A stretch of 64,000 bases of DNA from Saccharomycopsis crataegensis (GCF_037102585.1 NW_027043821.1:62001-126000); one strand, 5' to 3'. Counted from the first letter of the stretch, positions 1 through 12,100 are shown. Numbers and translations: made by a program. Notes: a model not told the origin generated them from the sequence alone.

Positions 1-223
1 CTATTTTGCGACTGTCGGAGTCCACCAACCGCTGGTGATAGAAGGCATTACCCTCCCTCTGTCGTCCATCAGTCTCAACAAAAAAAACCCCTTAACGTCA
101 GCCATCTGACTAAAATATCACCAACATTTCACACGTTCTTCCTGTTTCTCTTCTTCTTCTTCTTCTTCTTTTCTTTTTTCTTGTTTCATTTCCCTTGCAA
201 TCGATTGTATATACACCAACATA
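1..223. promoter_or_regulatory. Upstream region and 5' UTR of TKL1
   Basis: No gene is seen. A long pyrimidine tract with CTT repeats lies at about 136-185, just upstream of the TKL1 start, as is common in promoters of strongly expressed yeast genes. The window edge cuts the promoter. Confidence 0.5.
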
Positions 224-2359
224 ATGTCTGACATCGACAACCTCGCTATCTCCACCATCAGATTGTTGGCAGTAAGTATTGACATTTGTCTTCATTTATT
301 TCATCATTATGCGGACAAATTAGCGATTATTGCTTCCCATGTTCCAAAGTCCTTTTTTTCTAACGCCACCACCCTTTAGGTCGACCAAGTCGCCGCCGCC
401 AACTCTGGTCACCCAGGTGCCCCATTGGGTCTTGCCCAAGTTGCTCACATCATCTTCAAAAACATGATCCAAAACCCTGCCAGCCCAGATTGGTTGAACA
501 AGGATAGATTTGTGCTCTCCAACGGTCACTCTGTTGCTTTGCTCTACTCTCTTCTCCACTTGGCCGGTTACCCATTGTCCATTGAAGACCTCAAGCAATT
601 CAGACACATCAACTCCAAGACTCCAGGTCACCCAGAAGCCGAAACCCCAGGTATCGATGTCACCACCGGTCCTTTGGGTCAAGGTATCTGTAACGCTGTT
701 GGTTTGGCTCTTGCTCAGGAACACATTGCCGCTAGATTCAACAAGCCAGGTTTTGAAATCTCTAACAACTACACCTACTGTATCTTGGGTGATGGTTGTA
801 TGATGGAAGGTGTTGCCAGTGAAGCTTGCTCTCTTGCCGGTCACTTGAAATTGTCCAAGTTGATTGCCTTCTACGATGACAACCATATCTCTATTGATGG
901 TGACACTAACGTCGCTTTCACCGAAGATGTCAACAAGAGATACGAAGCTTACGGCTGGGAAGTCTTGTGGGTTAAGGACGGTATGCACGATTACGAAGGT
1001 ATCACCAAGGCCATCGAACAAGCTAAGAAGTCCGACAAGCCAACTTTGATTAGAGTCACCACCATCATTGGTTACGGTTCTAAGATGCAAGGTACCCACT
1101 CTGTTCACGGTGCTCCATTGAAGGCCGATGATATCGTGCAATTGAAGACTCACTTAGGTTTTGACCCATCAAAGTCTTTTGTTGTCCCAGAAGAAGTTTA
1201 CTCTTACTACAAGTCATTTGCTGACTCCGGTGCCGCCGCTGAAGCTAAATGGTCTGCTATGCTCAAAGAATATTCCTCTCAATACCCAGAATTGGGCGCT
1301 GAATTGAAGCGTAGAATTGCTGGTGAATTGCCAGCTGACTTGGAATCAATCTTGCCAACTTTCACTGCTGCTGACAAGGCCGTTGCCACCAGAAAATTAT
1401 CTGAAGGTGTCATTTCTAAGCTTTACGATGCTGTTCCAGAACTTATTGGTGGTTCTGCCGATTTGACTGGTTCTAACTTGACCCGTGCCCCAGATGCCGT
1501 TGACTTCCAACCTCCATCTACTGGCCTCGGTGACTACTCTGGTCGTTACATCAGATTTGGTGTTAGAGAACACGGTATGGCTGCCATCTGTAACGGTATT
1601 TCTGCTTATGGTGCCAACTTCATCTCTTTTGGTGCCACTTTCATGAACTTTGTTTCTTATGCCGTTGGTGCTGTCAGATTGTCTGCTTTGTCTGGTCACC
1701 ACGTTCTTTATGTTGCCACCCACGACTCCATTGGTCTTGGTGAAGATGGTCCAACCCATCAACCTATTGAAACCTTGACTCACTTGAGATCTATTCCAAA
1801 CTTGTCAGTGTGGAGACCAGCCGATGGTAACGAAACCTCTGCTGCGTACCTCGTTGCCTTGAAGAACAAGCACACTCCATCTGTTCTTGCCTTCTCTCGT
1901 CAAAACTTGCCCCAATTGGCTGGTTCTTCCATTGCCAAGGCCAGCAAGGGTGGTTACGTTGTCCACGGTTCCGAAGCCCCAGTTGCTGCTGTTGTCGCCA
2001 CCGGTTCTGAAGTCGGTATTGCTGTCGAAGCCGCTGAATTGTTGGCTAAGGAAGGTGTTAACATCAATGTTATCTCCTTGCCAGACTGGTTCACCTTCGA
2101 CGCTCAACCAAAGGACTACAAGCTCAGTATTTTCCCAGATGGCTTGCCAGTCATGTCCTTCGAAGTCTTGTCTACCAACGGTTGGTCCAAGTATGCTCAC
2201 GAACACTTTGGTTTGGACAGATTTGGTATCAGTGGTAAGGGTCCAGATGTGTACAAGTACTTTGAATTCACTGGTGAAGGTGTTGCTAAGAGAGTTAAGA
2301 AGGTTGTTGACTTCTACAAGGGTACTGAAGTTAAGAGTAGATTGAATACTGCTTTGTAA
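224..2359 (+). CDS. TKL1: Transketolase, one intron
   Basis: Transketolase of the non-oxidative pentose phosphate pathway. It moves two-carbon ketol units between sugar phosphates with thiamine diphosphate, in the cytosol. Exon 1 is 224-271 (16 codons from ATG 224). The intron is 272-379 (GTAAGT...TTTAG, branch-like TTCTAAC at 358-364) and exon 2 is 380-2359. The product is 675 aa, against 680 in S. cerevisiae. The join gives the conserved N-terminus ending in NSGHPGAPLG. The thiamine diphosphate motif GDGCMMEG starts at about residue 153, and the second half holds the conserved GVREHGMAAICNG region. Codon use is strongly biased (TTG, GGT, GTC, AGA) with no CTG seen, fitting high expression. 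The gene converges on SMD3. Confidence 0.97.
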
Positions 2360-2900
2360 TCGGCTTATTCATTTTGATGTTGAGTTTATATAAGTTATAT
2401 AAGATATTATAAGAGTCCATATGATGAACTTGGTTTTGTAATTATGCTTGATTGATTGTAAGATTGTTTTGGTGGAAATTTCTGATTTTCATAAATGTCT
2501 CAATGCGAGTGTTCAGTATTTGATGTTTGGTGCCACCATTAGAAAATATGTCATTGAAGTTGGTTGTTTCTGCTTAATTTTTGATTGCCTTTTTATTTCG
2601 GGAAAAAACCTCATTCTCAAAAGTTAGAACTGTTGTTGGACATACGCTCGATCTTTTTTTCTTTTTTTTTTTTTTCTTCATCACAGTCTAAGAAATATTC
2701 ATTAATTGTTTGGAACATTACAAAATGAATCAGTCACGGTCAAAACATAAACATTAGCAAGTATAGTACAAAATCAGTAAGAATAAGAGTAATAGTAATA
2801 AAAAGAAACTAATACATAACGACAGCTCTCGCTCCATTATCCCTCCACCTCTAAGATCAAATCATAATCATAATCATAATCATAATCATTATCATTATCA
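2360..2900. other. Convergent 3' intergenic, TKL1/SMD3
   Basis: Between the TKL1 stop and the SMD3 stop I see no open frame of note. It holds AT-rich 3' UTR-like sequence, a long T tract at about 2655-2675 and a simple repeat next to SMD3. Confidence 0.5.
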
Positions 2901-2905
2901 TTATC
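2859..2905. repeat. Hexanucleotide repeat at SMD3 3' end
   Basis: An ATAATC-type hexamer is repeated about five times and passes into ATTATC copies. The repeat runs into the SMD3 stop codon (TAA on the minus strand at 2901-2903), so the end of the reading frame lies in a simple repeat. Confidence 0.8.
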
Positions 2906-3296
2906 TTCTCGGTGGTCTTCCCCCACGTCCTGGTGGCGGCGGTTTTACGTGATTAGGGTTGAACATTGGGGCATTTCTTAACATATCCGGCACTTGCAAC
3001 AACCGGATATTCGAACCTCTAATAAATACCTGGTCCAAATGATTACTCTTACCATCCCTTGCAGTCACTGTGATATCCTTCAATTGGATATTCATATTAT
3101 CTTCGGATTCAATCAATTTTCCTCTGTAAATATCACCGCAGTTTAATTCCACGGAAATTACATGGCCCTGTATGGAGGTGATAGGTTAGTACAATTTCCC
3201 TTAATAAAAATTGAATCATAGAGAAAAAAAAAAGAAAAAAAAAAGAAGACTCACCTGTGCCTCACTAAGTAGTTTAACTGGAATACCCACTGACAT
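2901..3296 (-). CDS. SMD3: Sm protein D3, one intron
   Basis: Core Sm-ring protein of U1, U2, U4 and U5 snRNPs, needed for pre-mRNA splicing. Exon 1 is 3296-3255 (14 codons, start at 3296). The intron is 3254-3168 (GTGAGT...CAG, with a perfect TACTAAC on the minus strand at 3185-3191). Exon 2 is 3167-2901. The join gives [13 protein letters not shown] followed by [18 protein letters not shown], the Sm1 motif. Sm2 follows with [17 protein letters not shown]. The C-terminus is Pro/Gly/Arg-rich ([13 protein letters not shown]). Length is 102 aa, against 101 in S. cerevisiae. Confidence 0.97.
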
Positions 3297-3546
3297 CTTT
3301 ATTATTTTATTATTTCTTTAACCCTTAACTGTTGAGGACGATTTGGTAAACTGTCTTTCCCTTTCACAAATTCTTTCTTCACAAGAAAAAAAAAAAAAAA
3401 AATAGAGTAGGTCACGTTATCATAAAGTGTTACAGGTATTACCAATAGAATAGAATACACCTTTTATTAACTCCAATTAATAGACAAGAAAATAAATAAA
3501 TAACTAAATTTAAAAACAACAATAACAAATAAACTAATAAATTAAA

Positions 3547-6500
3547 TTATAATTCCCATTCATCCATCATCTGTCTATCAATATTGCTGCTATTATTGAT
3601 GAACGTTTCATCAATGCTGTCAATATTCAAGTCGCTGCACATTACACACTTCTCACTAACCAAATCTTCCAATTCTTTGGAAATCTTTGCGTTATTATTG
3701 ATCTTCACTTTATTACCCTTATTCGCTCCAGGTAAAAGAGAGTTTGATGGTAATCCAATTTGGTTCTTCTTGAGTACCGCCAATAAATGTTTCTTCAATT
3801 TATAATTCTTGTTACTCGAATCTAAAATAAAATTAATTAGACAATCAACGTGGAAAACATGTTGACATGGGAATACTAAGAATTTCTTCAAAAAAATTGA
3901 GTTTTCACAAATTTGGCAACTTGAATTATTTCCAACAATTTTGCCAGCACCATCCTTAGCTTTACCAGAATCTTGGATAGCTCCATTTTCCACTTCGATT
4001 ATGTAATATCTGGAAATTTTCAATTGCTTCAAATTGTCTACCAAGTCATTATTAAACTTAATAGAATTGGCAATCAAGTGGTTTAACTGATTGATATTTA
4101 GCCCATAAGACTCCAAGTTCTTGATGATTTCTAGCTTGAAATTATTAATACTTTGGAAATTAGGGAACAATGGCAATAAATCTTTGATAGTAAACAATTC
4201 ACATTTACTCAACAAAAACTTGAGTAAATTCTTGATATCATCATCATCCTCATTTATTAGTTCAATCACTTGTTTGTTTTTCAACACATCTTTGATTTCC
4301 TCAGCATTTATGATATCCATGATTCGATCATCCTCAGTATTGAGACCATCACTTTTAATCAGATCATCAACTTTGATGTCTTTTAAAAGGTCAGCATTAG
4401 ATTTAAGTACCTTCTCAACAATCAACTTGGTAACCATCTTTTCCCCAATTTTCAACCACAATTTTTTCCTCAATTCGCCGTTACTATCATAACCTGACAG
4501 AGAATATGGATCATCCTCAGTATCAAAAGAACGGTCAGCAATCAAACATGCCAATTTTAAATAATTATATCTCAAACATAACTCAATAGCCGCTTCATAC
4601 TGCTTGGTCATCGAATATACATGGACTGCTGCCTTCCATTTCTTGAATTTTAAAAACAATCTCAAAATAAACTCGACGTCGAAATGAGCTTCATCATCTC
4701 CATTATGACTATAGTCTCCCTTAGTATAAACTTCCAAATACTTCAAAATCATGGTATCAGATTTCTTGGAATTGGCATCCATGACTAAGATACTCAAATA
4801 CATGTTATGGATGATTGGGTCAATAGCGTTAACTTCAAAGATCAAAAAGTTGAGATAATTCAACATCAAGTTCTTATTAGCAGATACCACAGATTTATTT
4901 TTCCTAATGTTTTTATTGTATGATAATATCGCCGGCACGAATTTCTTATAATTTAAGTCACGATATAATCTCATCCACACAGCAAAAGTTGCTTCAGGTG
5001 AATTCATCAATAAAACGTTGGCATACTTATACACAAGCCCAGGGTTATTAATTTTTTCCAAGATTTTCAAAGATTCACCCCAATTTTCCAAGTTAATCCA
5101 ATAATCTAAAATGAAGTCATAATCATGAATCAAATTTCCATAGAAAAGCAAAAATTTCTGTGAGTTATGCGCTTGAAATATTTGATAGACCGTTTCCTTA
5201 TGAATAACTGATTTGAAGTTCACCAAAAATTCTTCAAATTGAGATTCAATTTCCTGCAACGATTTGGTTTGATTCAGTTGATTGTTAGTTAACTCATTGA
5301 ATTTTTCCATGTATAATTCCACAATCCAACTACTCAACAATGTCTTTTGAATATAATATTCATCTTCCTCAATATTATTGGTTTTATCCACTGGCAAGAG
5401 CTGCAACTTTATAGTTAAATACTTCAATAATCCATCAACCTCGTTCAATTCCAATAACTTTAATGCCACAGATTCAAAAGGCCTAGAAGTATAAGCATAT
5501 GTAGTAGCGGCTTCCAAAGAACAATTTTTCTCATTAATTAGATAATCAGATTTCTTGGATAGGATCAAATCTTTGATAAAATCATTGGCTTGCTTTGAAG
5601 CATTTGCCTTAAAATTATCAACCAACTCCAAAGCCTTATCAAATTTCTTTGCTTTCAAATAAATTTTCCAAATATCCTTCGATTCATCATTGATGACGAT
5701 TTCATAGATGTTGAAGTTTGAATATATCCAGAAAGTGTTCTCATGATAATCGGCACATAATCCCAAAAACTTTTCATTATTAATGAAAAGTGGAAGAAAC
5801 TTATGAAGTACCACTTGTTGATTGATTTTATTGATAACTAGCAACTCATTGTTATTTCTAAGATATATTATGTGGTACTTAGTCAATAAGATACCATAAG
5901 TGCTTGCCGGAACTCCTTCATTGTCATGAGTAGAATCTGGCAATTGTATGTTGAGCAAATAGTTCAATTGGGTCAACAACTTCTCATTATTACTACTGTC
6001 ACCAACATCACCCAATGATGTGAATATGATCCCACTTTTCGTGATCCAGGCGAAATCTTCCTGATTTGCAATGTACTTGTTACCATGAATAATCGCTCCT
6101 ATATCATCTAGTTTTTCATAATCTGTGTAATTATTATTGAATACCGACGATCCATTGCGAGTGATAAACATTGGATAATTCTTTTGGTATTTTAAAGTAA
6201 GGTCCGTTAGCTTATAATAGAATATATCATCGCTTTGAATGAATACCATCATTAAACTACCTTTATCATTATTGACCACATGTTTTAGGTATATTCCATC
6301 GATCGCTGTTTGGTTTCCATTATTAATTGGATTTTTCCACACCAATTTCAAGAATCCAACACCCAATTTATTACTACCAGTTTTGAATTCAATAGAAGAT
6401 TCAAAAACTTGCCCCAAATTCGTACCGATCAAGAAATTCCTCACTGATGTTTCCGTGATCCCTTCACCATCCAAATTACTCCAATTAATATAAGAAATAT

Positions 6501-6942
6501 TCATATTTTTGAACTTTGATAGCACTACAGGTACCTTTGACGCCTTATTTAAATAATAAGAGACATTTTTGACAGTGGTAATGATCAAATGGTTCCCTGT
6601 TGGATCCAAATATAAGTTCTTGATCCTGTTATTCACACTACTCCCGCTAGCGCCTGCGGAGCCATTCAAATTGCCATTCGCCCCACCAATTGAGCCAAAT
6701 AAATCAATCTTATCAATATATTCAGGACTGGATAAATCTATCCGATATATCAAATTATTCTTAATAGCTAGAACCAAGATATTATTGCTCACTTTCAATG
6801 ATATCAAATTGACCAAGCTAAATTGTAATTGTACTGGTTCAATAGAAAATATATCATTATCTTGAAGATTCGAATTTTCAGGGGCAGAAGATTGTCCTTG
6901 AACGGAACCTTCTATTAGTCCATCTAAGTATTGTGAGCTCAT
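3547..6942 (-). CDS. PEP3: Vps18/Pep3, CORVET and HOPS core subunit
   Basis: Class C Vps protein shared by the CORVET and HOPS tethers, acting in endosome-vacuole fusion. The N-terminus carries the conserved IEPVQLQF segment that opens the beta-propeller. Later come a long alpha-solenoid with the family block MNSPEATFAVWMRL and a C-terminal RING-H2 domain (CQICENS, PCQHVFHVDCL, EKCVMCSDL). The chosen start, ATG at 6942, gives 1131 aa. The frame stays open upstream, with further ATGs at 7152 and near 7068. That extra part is hydrophobic, unlike the family, and contains a GTATGT, so it is probably untranslated. An upstream intron is not excluded. It is followed by the kinase-like gene on the same strand. 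Confidence 0.93.
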   Translation of the reverse strand: MSSQYLDGLIEGSVQGQSSAPENSNLQDNDIFSIEPVQLQFSLVNLISLKVSNNILVLAIKNNLIYRIDLSSPEYIDKIDLFGSIGGANGNLNGSAGASGSSVNNRIKNLYLDPTGNHLIITTVKNVSYYLNKASKVPVVLSKFKNMNISYINWSNLDGEGITETSVRNFLIGTNLGQVFESSIEFKTGSNKLGVGFLKLVWKNPINNGNQTAIDGIYLKHVVNNDKGSLMMVFIQSDDIFYYKLTDLTLKYQKNYPMFITRNGSSVFNNNYTDYEKLDDIGAIIHGNKYIANQEDFAWITKSGIIFTSLGDVGDSSNNEKLLTQLNYLLNIQLPDSTHDNEGVPASTYGILLTKYHIIYLRNNNELLVINKINQQVVLHKFLPLFINNEKFLGLCADYHENTFWIYSNFNIYEIVINDESKDIWKIYLKAKKFDKALELVDNFKANASKQANDFIKDLILSKKSDYLINEKNCSLEAATTYAYTSRPFESVALKLLELNEVDGLLKYLTIKLQLLPVDKTNNIEEDEYYIQKTLLSSWIVELYMEKFNELTNNQLNQTKSLQEIESQFEEFLVNFKSVIHKETVYQIFQAHNSQKFLLFYGNLIHDYDFILDYWINLENWGESLKILEKINNPGLVYKYANVLLMNSPEATFAVWMRLYRDLNYKKFVPAILSYNKNIRKNKSVVSANKNLMLNYLNFLIFEVNAIDPIIHNMYLSILVMDANSKKSDTMILKYLEVYTKGDYSHNGDDEAHFDVEFILRLFLKFKKWKAAVHVYSMTKQYEAAIELCLRYNYLKLACLIADRSFDTEDDPYSLSGYDSNGELRKKLWLKIGEKMVTKLIVEKVLKSNADLLKDIKVDDLIKSDGLNTEDDRIMDIINAEEIKDVLKNKQVIELINEDDDDIKNLLKFLLSKCELFTIKDLLPLFPNFQSINNFKLEIIKNLESYGLNINQLNHLIANSIKFNNDLVDNLKQLKISRYYIIEVENGAIQDSGKAKDGAGKIVGNNSSCQICENSIFLKKFLVFPCQHVFHVDCLINFILDSSNKNYKLKKHLLAVLKKNQIGLPSNSLLPGANKGNKVKINNNAKISKELEDLVSEKCVMCSDLNIDSIDETFINNSSNIDRQMMDEWEL

Positions 6943-7347
6943 TCTCACGGTTAATCCTTGGTGGTTGTCAGATTTACCGTCCGTATCAACAATGTTGCCT
7001 TCAAAGTCCAATGTGTCAGTTTTTGTTTTTTTCTTACTACATACAATATAGAGGGTCGGAAACCCCATATATTTTATGAAATATAAATTTGAATACTTCA
7101 GTTTTGCACCAGAAATAGCAGAGAAGATGAAGAATAATAATGCCACATTCATGATAAAATACGTTAATAATAAAAGAAATAAAAAAAAGACAGCCGAAAA
7201 TAAATAAATAAATAAATCCAATATTAAAGCAAACAAGCATCTTCATCACTAAAAAAAGCTGTGAAGAAAAGTCTCCCGGAAAAAAAAGGGAATATATATC
7301 TATATATATATCTATATATATATATATATATATATACGTTTATAGTA
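6943..7347. other. Intergenic with TA repeat
   Basis: This is the upstream region of PEP3 and the 3' region of the PFK-2-like gene. It holds an almost pure TA dinucleotide tract at about 7291-7335. No other gene is seen. Confidence 0.6.
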
Positions 7348-8940
7348 TCAGGTTCTCTTTTCAGTTATCTTTATTCTTGAAGAGGTGTTAGCGTACGCGT
7401 TGTATTGAACTTCAACGATTTCTTCTGGTGGGAATTTCAAGTATGGGATATCATTAGAGCTGCAATTTAATAAGTAACCGTACAAAACTCTCAAAACGCT
7501 CTCATGTCCAATGATTAAAATATTCTTGGTATTCCTCTCCATTTCTAATATAAGAGGCTCTAATCTAACCGCTAAATCATGATAACTTTCAGCTCTTGGG
7601 AACCTAACATGGTAAGGATCTTTCTTAAATAGATCATATTCAATAGGGAACTTATATTTTATTTCTTCACGAGTCAAAGTCTCAATATTTCCCGGATTCA
7701 ATTGATTCATTTCCGATCTTTGTGTTACCTGGATATCATATGTTTCCTGAAATACTGAACCTGTCTCAATGGTTCTTGTTCTCGTTGACGTCCAGACCAT
7801 CAATTTCTTATTAATTTCGCTCTCTTTAATATTACGATTATTCATTAGAAGCTTGACTAAAGTGTTCATCATTACCTTAGAATGGGCTTTCCCTTTCTCA
7901 GTTAGCGATGGGTCCAGCTTAAACAACAAATTCTTATGATTTCCTGTGTCACCACATCTGGCAAAGAAAATCGACCCCTTTTTAATTCTGGTATTCAAAA
8001 GGAAGAAAGTCATCCTATTGAGCAAATATCCGTACTGTGATCTGTTCAAAACCAATCTTTCCCCGAAATTAATACTTTTGATATAGCTCAATACCATGCT
8101 TTCAGTGGGATCAACTTCATTTATTACCTCATAAGAATCGGATGCGGACTCGACTCTCTTGTCAAAATCTTTTCTTGCCTCATCCGAATCATATCCTTCA
8201 TAATCTGGTGATTTAATTGCATCCTTTAAGCTATTTGCCAACAAATTATCATTTTCAATAAGCGATTCAATGAAAACAACCTTCACACTCAATTTGTTGA
8301 ACCTTTCTTGTAGTTCAATACGATTCTTGGCAATGCCATTGATCGCATCATATATTGCTACTTGGCCATTATTTTTGAGCAAAAAATCTTCAATATTATT
8401 CAAACATGTTTCAACAACAGTCTCTTTAATCTTTGAGATTTCCAAATCACTAGGCTTTTGACTGAAGAATGATGGAGAAATTTCATTGCTTTTTAAAGCT
8501 TGCCGCCTGAAATCATCAAAATGGAAAACTTGCGCACTTACACCTAACCATCTCAAATATCTCGTCAATGAAACAGACATGTGGGTTTTACCTCTACCCG
8601 GAAGACCAGTGAGGCATATTAACAATTTGCCAGCATGAAATAGGCTACCGCTATCTGTGGAATACAATTGACCAGGCGAAACTTTAAAAGGAGAAACTTT
8701 TGAATGAATTTCATCTTTTTGCAAAGAAGAAACCTTTTCACCAGTTTCACCACGCCCAAGCGAGTCCAGGCTCACGGTAGTGCTGTCATTGATCATCCAT
8801 TTATTGGAAGTTCTGGCACTATAATTGCCTGGCAAGTGGGGGGCTTCGATTGCCACCTCTTGGGAGCCATAATTATTGTTGATGGGATCATTATCTTTCA
8901 CCATTGTCACGGCCGTATTAGGAGTAGGTTCTTTGGACAT
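7348..8940 (-). CDS. 6-phosphofructo-2-kinase-like protein, degenerate phosphatase site
   Basis: Bifunctional PFK-2/FBPase-2 family, which makes or removes the glycolytic regulator fructose 2,6-bisphosphate. A leader of about 85 residues is followed by FKVSPGQLYSTDSG and the kinase P-loop GLPGRGKTHMS (residues 112-122), then a histidine-phosphatase fold. The catalytic RHG of active FBPase-2 reads RCG here (ARCGDTG, about residues 327-333), so the phosphohistidine is replaced by Cys. The second histidine is kept (GHESVLRVLYGYL). S. cerevisiae PFK26 is likewise phosphatase-dead, with another substitution. The leader block resembles my recollection of the uncharacterised YLR345W rather than PFK26, so I give no symbol. 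Length is 530 aa. A GTCACGTG box lies 105 bp upstream of the ATG. Confidence 0.85.
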   Translation of the reverse strand: MSKEPTPNTAVTMVKDNDPINNNYGSQEVAIEAPHLPGNYSARTSNKWMINDSTTVSLDSLGRGETGEKVSSLQKDEIHSKVSPFKVSPGQLYSTDSGSLFHAGKLLICLTGLPGRGKTHMSVSLTRYLRWLGVSAQVFHFDDFRRQALKSNEISPSFFSQKPSDLEISKIKETVVETCLNNIEDFLLKNNGQVAIYDAINGIAKNRIELQERFNKLSVKVVFIESLIENDNLLANSLKDAIKSPDYEGYDSDEARKDFDKRVESASDSYEVINEVDPTESMVLSYIKSINFGERLVLNRSQYGYLLNRMTFFLLNTRIKKGSIFFARCGDTGNHKNLLFKLDPSLTEKGKAHSKVMMNTLVKLLMNNRNIKESEINKKLMVWTSTRTRTIETGSVFQETYDIQVTQRSEMNQLNPGNIETLTREEIKYKFPIEYDLFKKDPYHVRFPRAESYHDLAVRLEPLILEMERNTKNILIIGHESVLRVLYGYLLNCSSNDIPYLKFPPEEIVEVQYNAYANTSSRIKITEKRT

Positions 8941-9044
8941 TTCGGGTGCGATACTGAATTTCTCTTGTGACTTGGGGAAAGTGTGTATTTAATCTCCGCG
9001 TTTTCAGCTTTGTGTAATTGATGGGTCCAGTGAAAAGGGGTGTT

Positions 9045-9052
9045 GTCACGTG
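9045..9052. promoter_or_regulatory. GTCACGTG box (Cbf1/bHLH type)
   Basis: A perfect E-box lies 105 bp upstream of the PFK-2-like gene start. RTCACGTG is the Cbf1 core in budding yeasts. It is one of nine CACGTG boxes I found in the window, all intergenic. Confidence 0.45.
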
Positions 9053-9183
9053 TACATACAGAAAAGGGGGTGAAAAACTCTCTGAGACCCCCAGCTTCGG
9101 GATGTGTCAAAAAGCATAACAGTTCATTAAATCTATTGTACAAAAGAGGTCCTATATACAGGATAAAATAACAATACATATAT

Positions 9184-12100
9184 CTAAATGCTCAAAATCA
9201 ACTTCCCTTCTACTGAATTCAAATATTCAATGTTTGAACAAATAATTTGGTCACCAATTACCAACTCCTCCTCTCTTTCCGCTATATCAATATTAACAAA
9301 TATGCCCAAGTCCAAGCAATAAGCAGTTGCCAAATTTGGATGACTGGCGCCTTGTGATACCAAGCACTTGAAGAAAAACATGGGCGAGCTATCACCACTA
9401 TTTCTGGTTGTCAAATCTCTTTCTAAGTACTTTAAAGTCCAAAAGTGGGTAGTTTTATATAACAACTCATCATTAACAATATCCTTGGATAGAATGTATT
9501 TGTTATAAATGTTTTCTAGTCTTCCAACATCAAGTGGTTTACCGTACCCTTTTTGTGATAATTCATTGGCTATCTTCATAGCTCTAGGCAAACTACTCTC
9601 TTTAACCTTGGGGCCATTTACTTTTTGAATATGCAAAATGAATTGCCATTGATTTATGAGTTGTTCTAATTCACTGAATGGCGAGTCGACCTTAACATAC
9701 CCAAATTCAAGTCCGAATTTACGGTGTGAGACCCCGTTTGATGAGTCAGAATAGTCATTGTATCTCATCACATCATCATAATCATCTGCAGGATACCATA
9801 CGTTTTGACTTGGATTAAAGGAAATTTTTGGTTTAGCAAGATAGTTCAATCCACAGAAATAGGCCTTTGGCAATACTTTACCATTGATTTTTCGGAAGAC
9901 AAAATGGTCATACAAATATGCTCGATATTCTGGCAATAGGTAGCTTTGAGGTTTGATAAGCACATTATCGGAAGAGTTCTCTTCCTCTTTTTCTTGGGCG
10001 AATGTGTCGATAATTGTTTGAGAATGGTGATAAATTGGAATTTTATGCTTGATGGCAAACCTTGCGGCAATTTCATTTGCGAGCATTCTTAATTCTTTTT
10101 CTAGAAACCTGATAGTTCGTGTTTCGTTATCATGTCCATATGCAAACATCTCTACTTCAGTTTCATCATTAACCTGGCAGACTGTTAATTCTGGCACGTT
10201 ATCATCAATTTCACATTGAAGTGATTCGTTACTAGTTCTGAAGTTATATCTTTTTTGACAAGCGTTGAGAAGGTGGCGAAAGAAATATTTCTCTGATCTA
10301 TCAAGATCTAACTGGTCATGGGTACCTGTATGGAATAATCCCTGGAAAAACCCAATTTTATCAGAGAAAACCTTAGATAATTGATCATCAGTTAAGATTT
10401 TGATATTTTCCAAACGTTCTAATTTCACACTTATTTTCATTTTTTCAAAATTCTTGACATGATCAGCCATTGGGAAATATCTGAAGGAGAATGTCAAACA
10501 ATTGAACTTCCTTCCTTTTTTAACAGTAGAATCTTTAAACGCCAAGTTTTCAATCAAGCTATCTGGAACAAAACCAAGCTTTCCATTTGGAAAATTCAAG
10601 TCCCGACCTCTCAATACCAAATGCTTTAATAAAGGCGAATTAGGATAAATTGAAGAGCCGAGGTCAGGTACATGTATTCTAAATACATAGGAGCCATCAG
10701 GTTGCCCAACCCTTGATACTGCCAACTCAGAAACAAGTTCACCATTAACCTCCCTGGGGAATAAACCAAAGGCATGAATTTCTAATTTTCGTTTCAAATG
10801 ATCAAGACTATCTTGATATTCCGGCTCGAAAGACCAGAATCTATAGAAATCTATGTCTTTGCTGCTAATACTGGGATCGTTGAACAATTGAGAGATGGTA
10901 CTGACCGACTGAGTCATTGAGGTAACCTTCGGAATTCTTGATGCTAGAAAATTATTGGAGAGGAAAATGTCCGTGTCGTCTTTGTAAATCCCAAAATATT
11001 TCAAGAAGTTAAACGCTTTGCTTTGTGTTAATGATTCCGTGCTTTCAGGGTTCACTAAAAAATCAACTTCTTCATTAGTATTTGGCTTGATCTGACTAAT
11101 GATCCCGTGAAGCTGAGCCTGTAATCGCTGATGTGGATATACAATATAGTATTTGAATAAATTAATAATAATTTCATAAATCTGACGATCTTTGTTAGTG
11201 ATGAACATGGAGCCATTAGCCCATTTATAGAACTTATTTGTGTCATCAATGCTATCATTATTCAAAATATCATTCACTTCATTGATGAAATTCGAGAAGT
11301 GCTTTTCCGATAACAGTTCATCCCCAGTAATCTCTGAACTAGCGACTGGATTTAAGCCTTCCAGTAATAACATGGAATTGTAAACCGAGTTAGCAATAAA
11401 TGACACATTAGGTTGGAAAGAAGAAAACCTTTTCAGTTCTTCATAGACTAGATTATTTCCATTATGCTGAATCATCATATAGTTAGCTGGTTTATTGGTA
11501 AGTGTCAAGTAAGAAGATAGGAACACAAGTATTCGATTGAATTTGTTTTTGGCAATCAAAGAAGAACTCTCATTGAAAAGTCTAATATCTTTTGAAAAAA
11601 TTGGCATTTCTTGAATGTAGTTGTCAACGGTTAGTCCATTGATTGAATTGTTTCTTGATAGCTTGGAAAACACAACATCATCCATCTTTCTATGTTCCAT
11701 AATTTTCATGAAATTGATGCTAACATTTAATAAATAAATCATCAGATTTCTTAATAATTCTTGGTTCTCTTCATTATCAAGATATCTCTGTTTCACTTGA
11801 TCATAAAACACTTTTTCCTCCTTCACACCGAACACTCGAGCAATCTTCTCACTGTGAAACATATTGTATAGATGGAAGCTAATGTCACCAATTTTAAATT
11901 TCTTTTTTTTGCCCTCGATAGTAAATACTTCAACTTTGGCAAGCTCACTATGAAATTTTCCTTTCTGTTCTCCAATTACGATACCAAAATGGATACTGCC
12001 GCCATCATCACTGTCTCGAATTTCAACCAAAGACCCAATCACAGGAATCTGAGAGAACATCTCATCATATGAGTATTTTTGATTAACCATATCATGAACA

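Noticed and set aside
320-2206. Long antisense frames over TKL1
   Set aside because: Same cause: strong codon bias leaves the opposite strand open. The plus-strand gene is certain.
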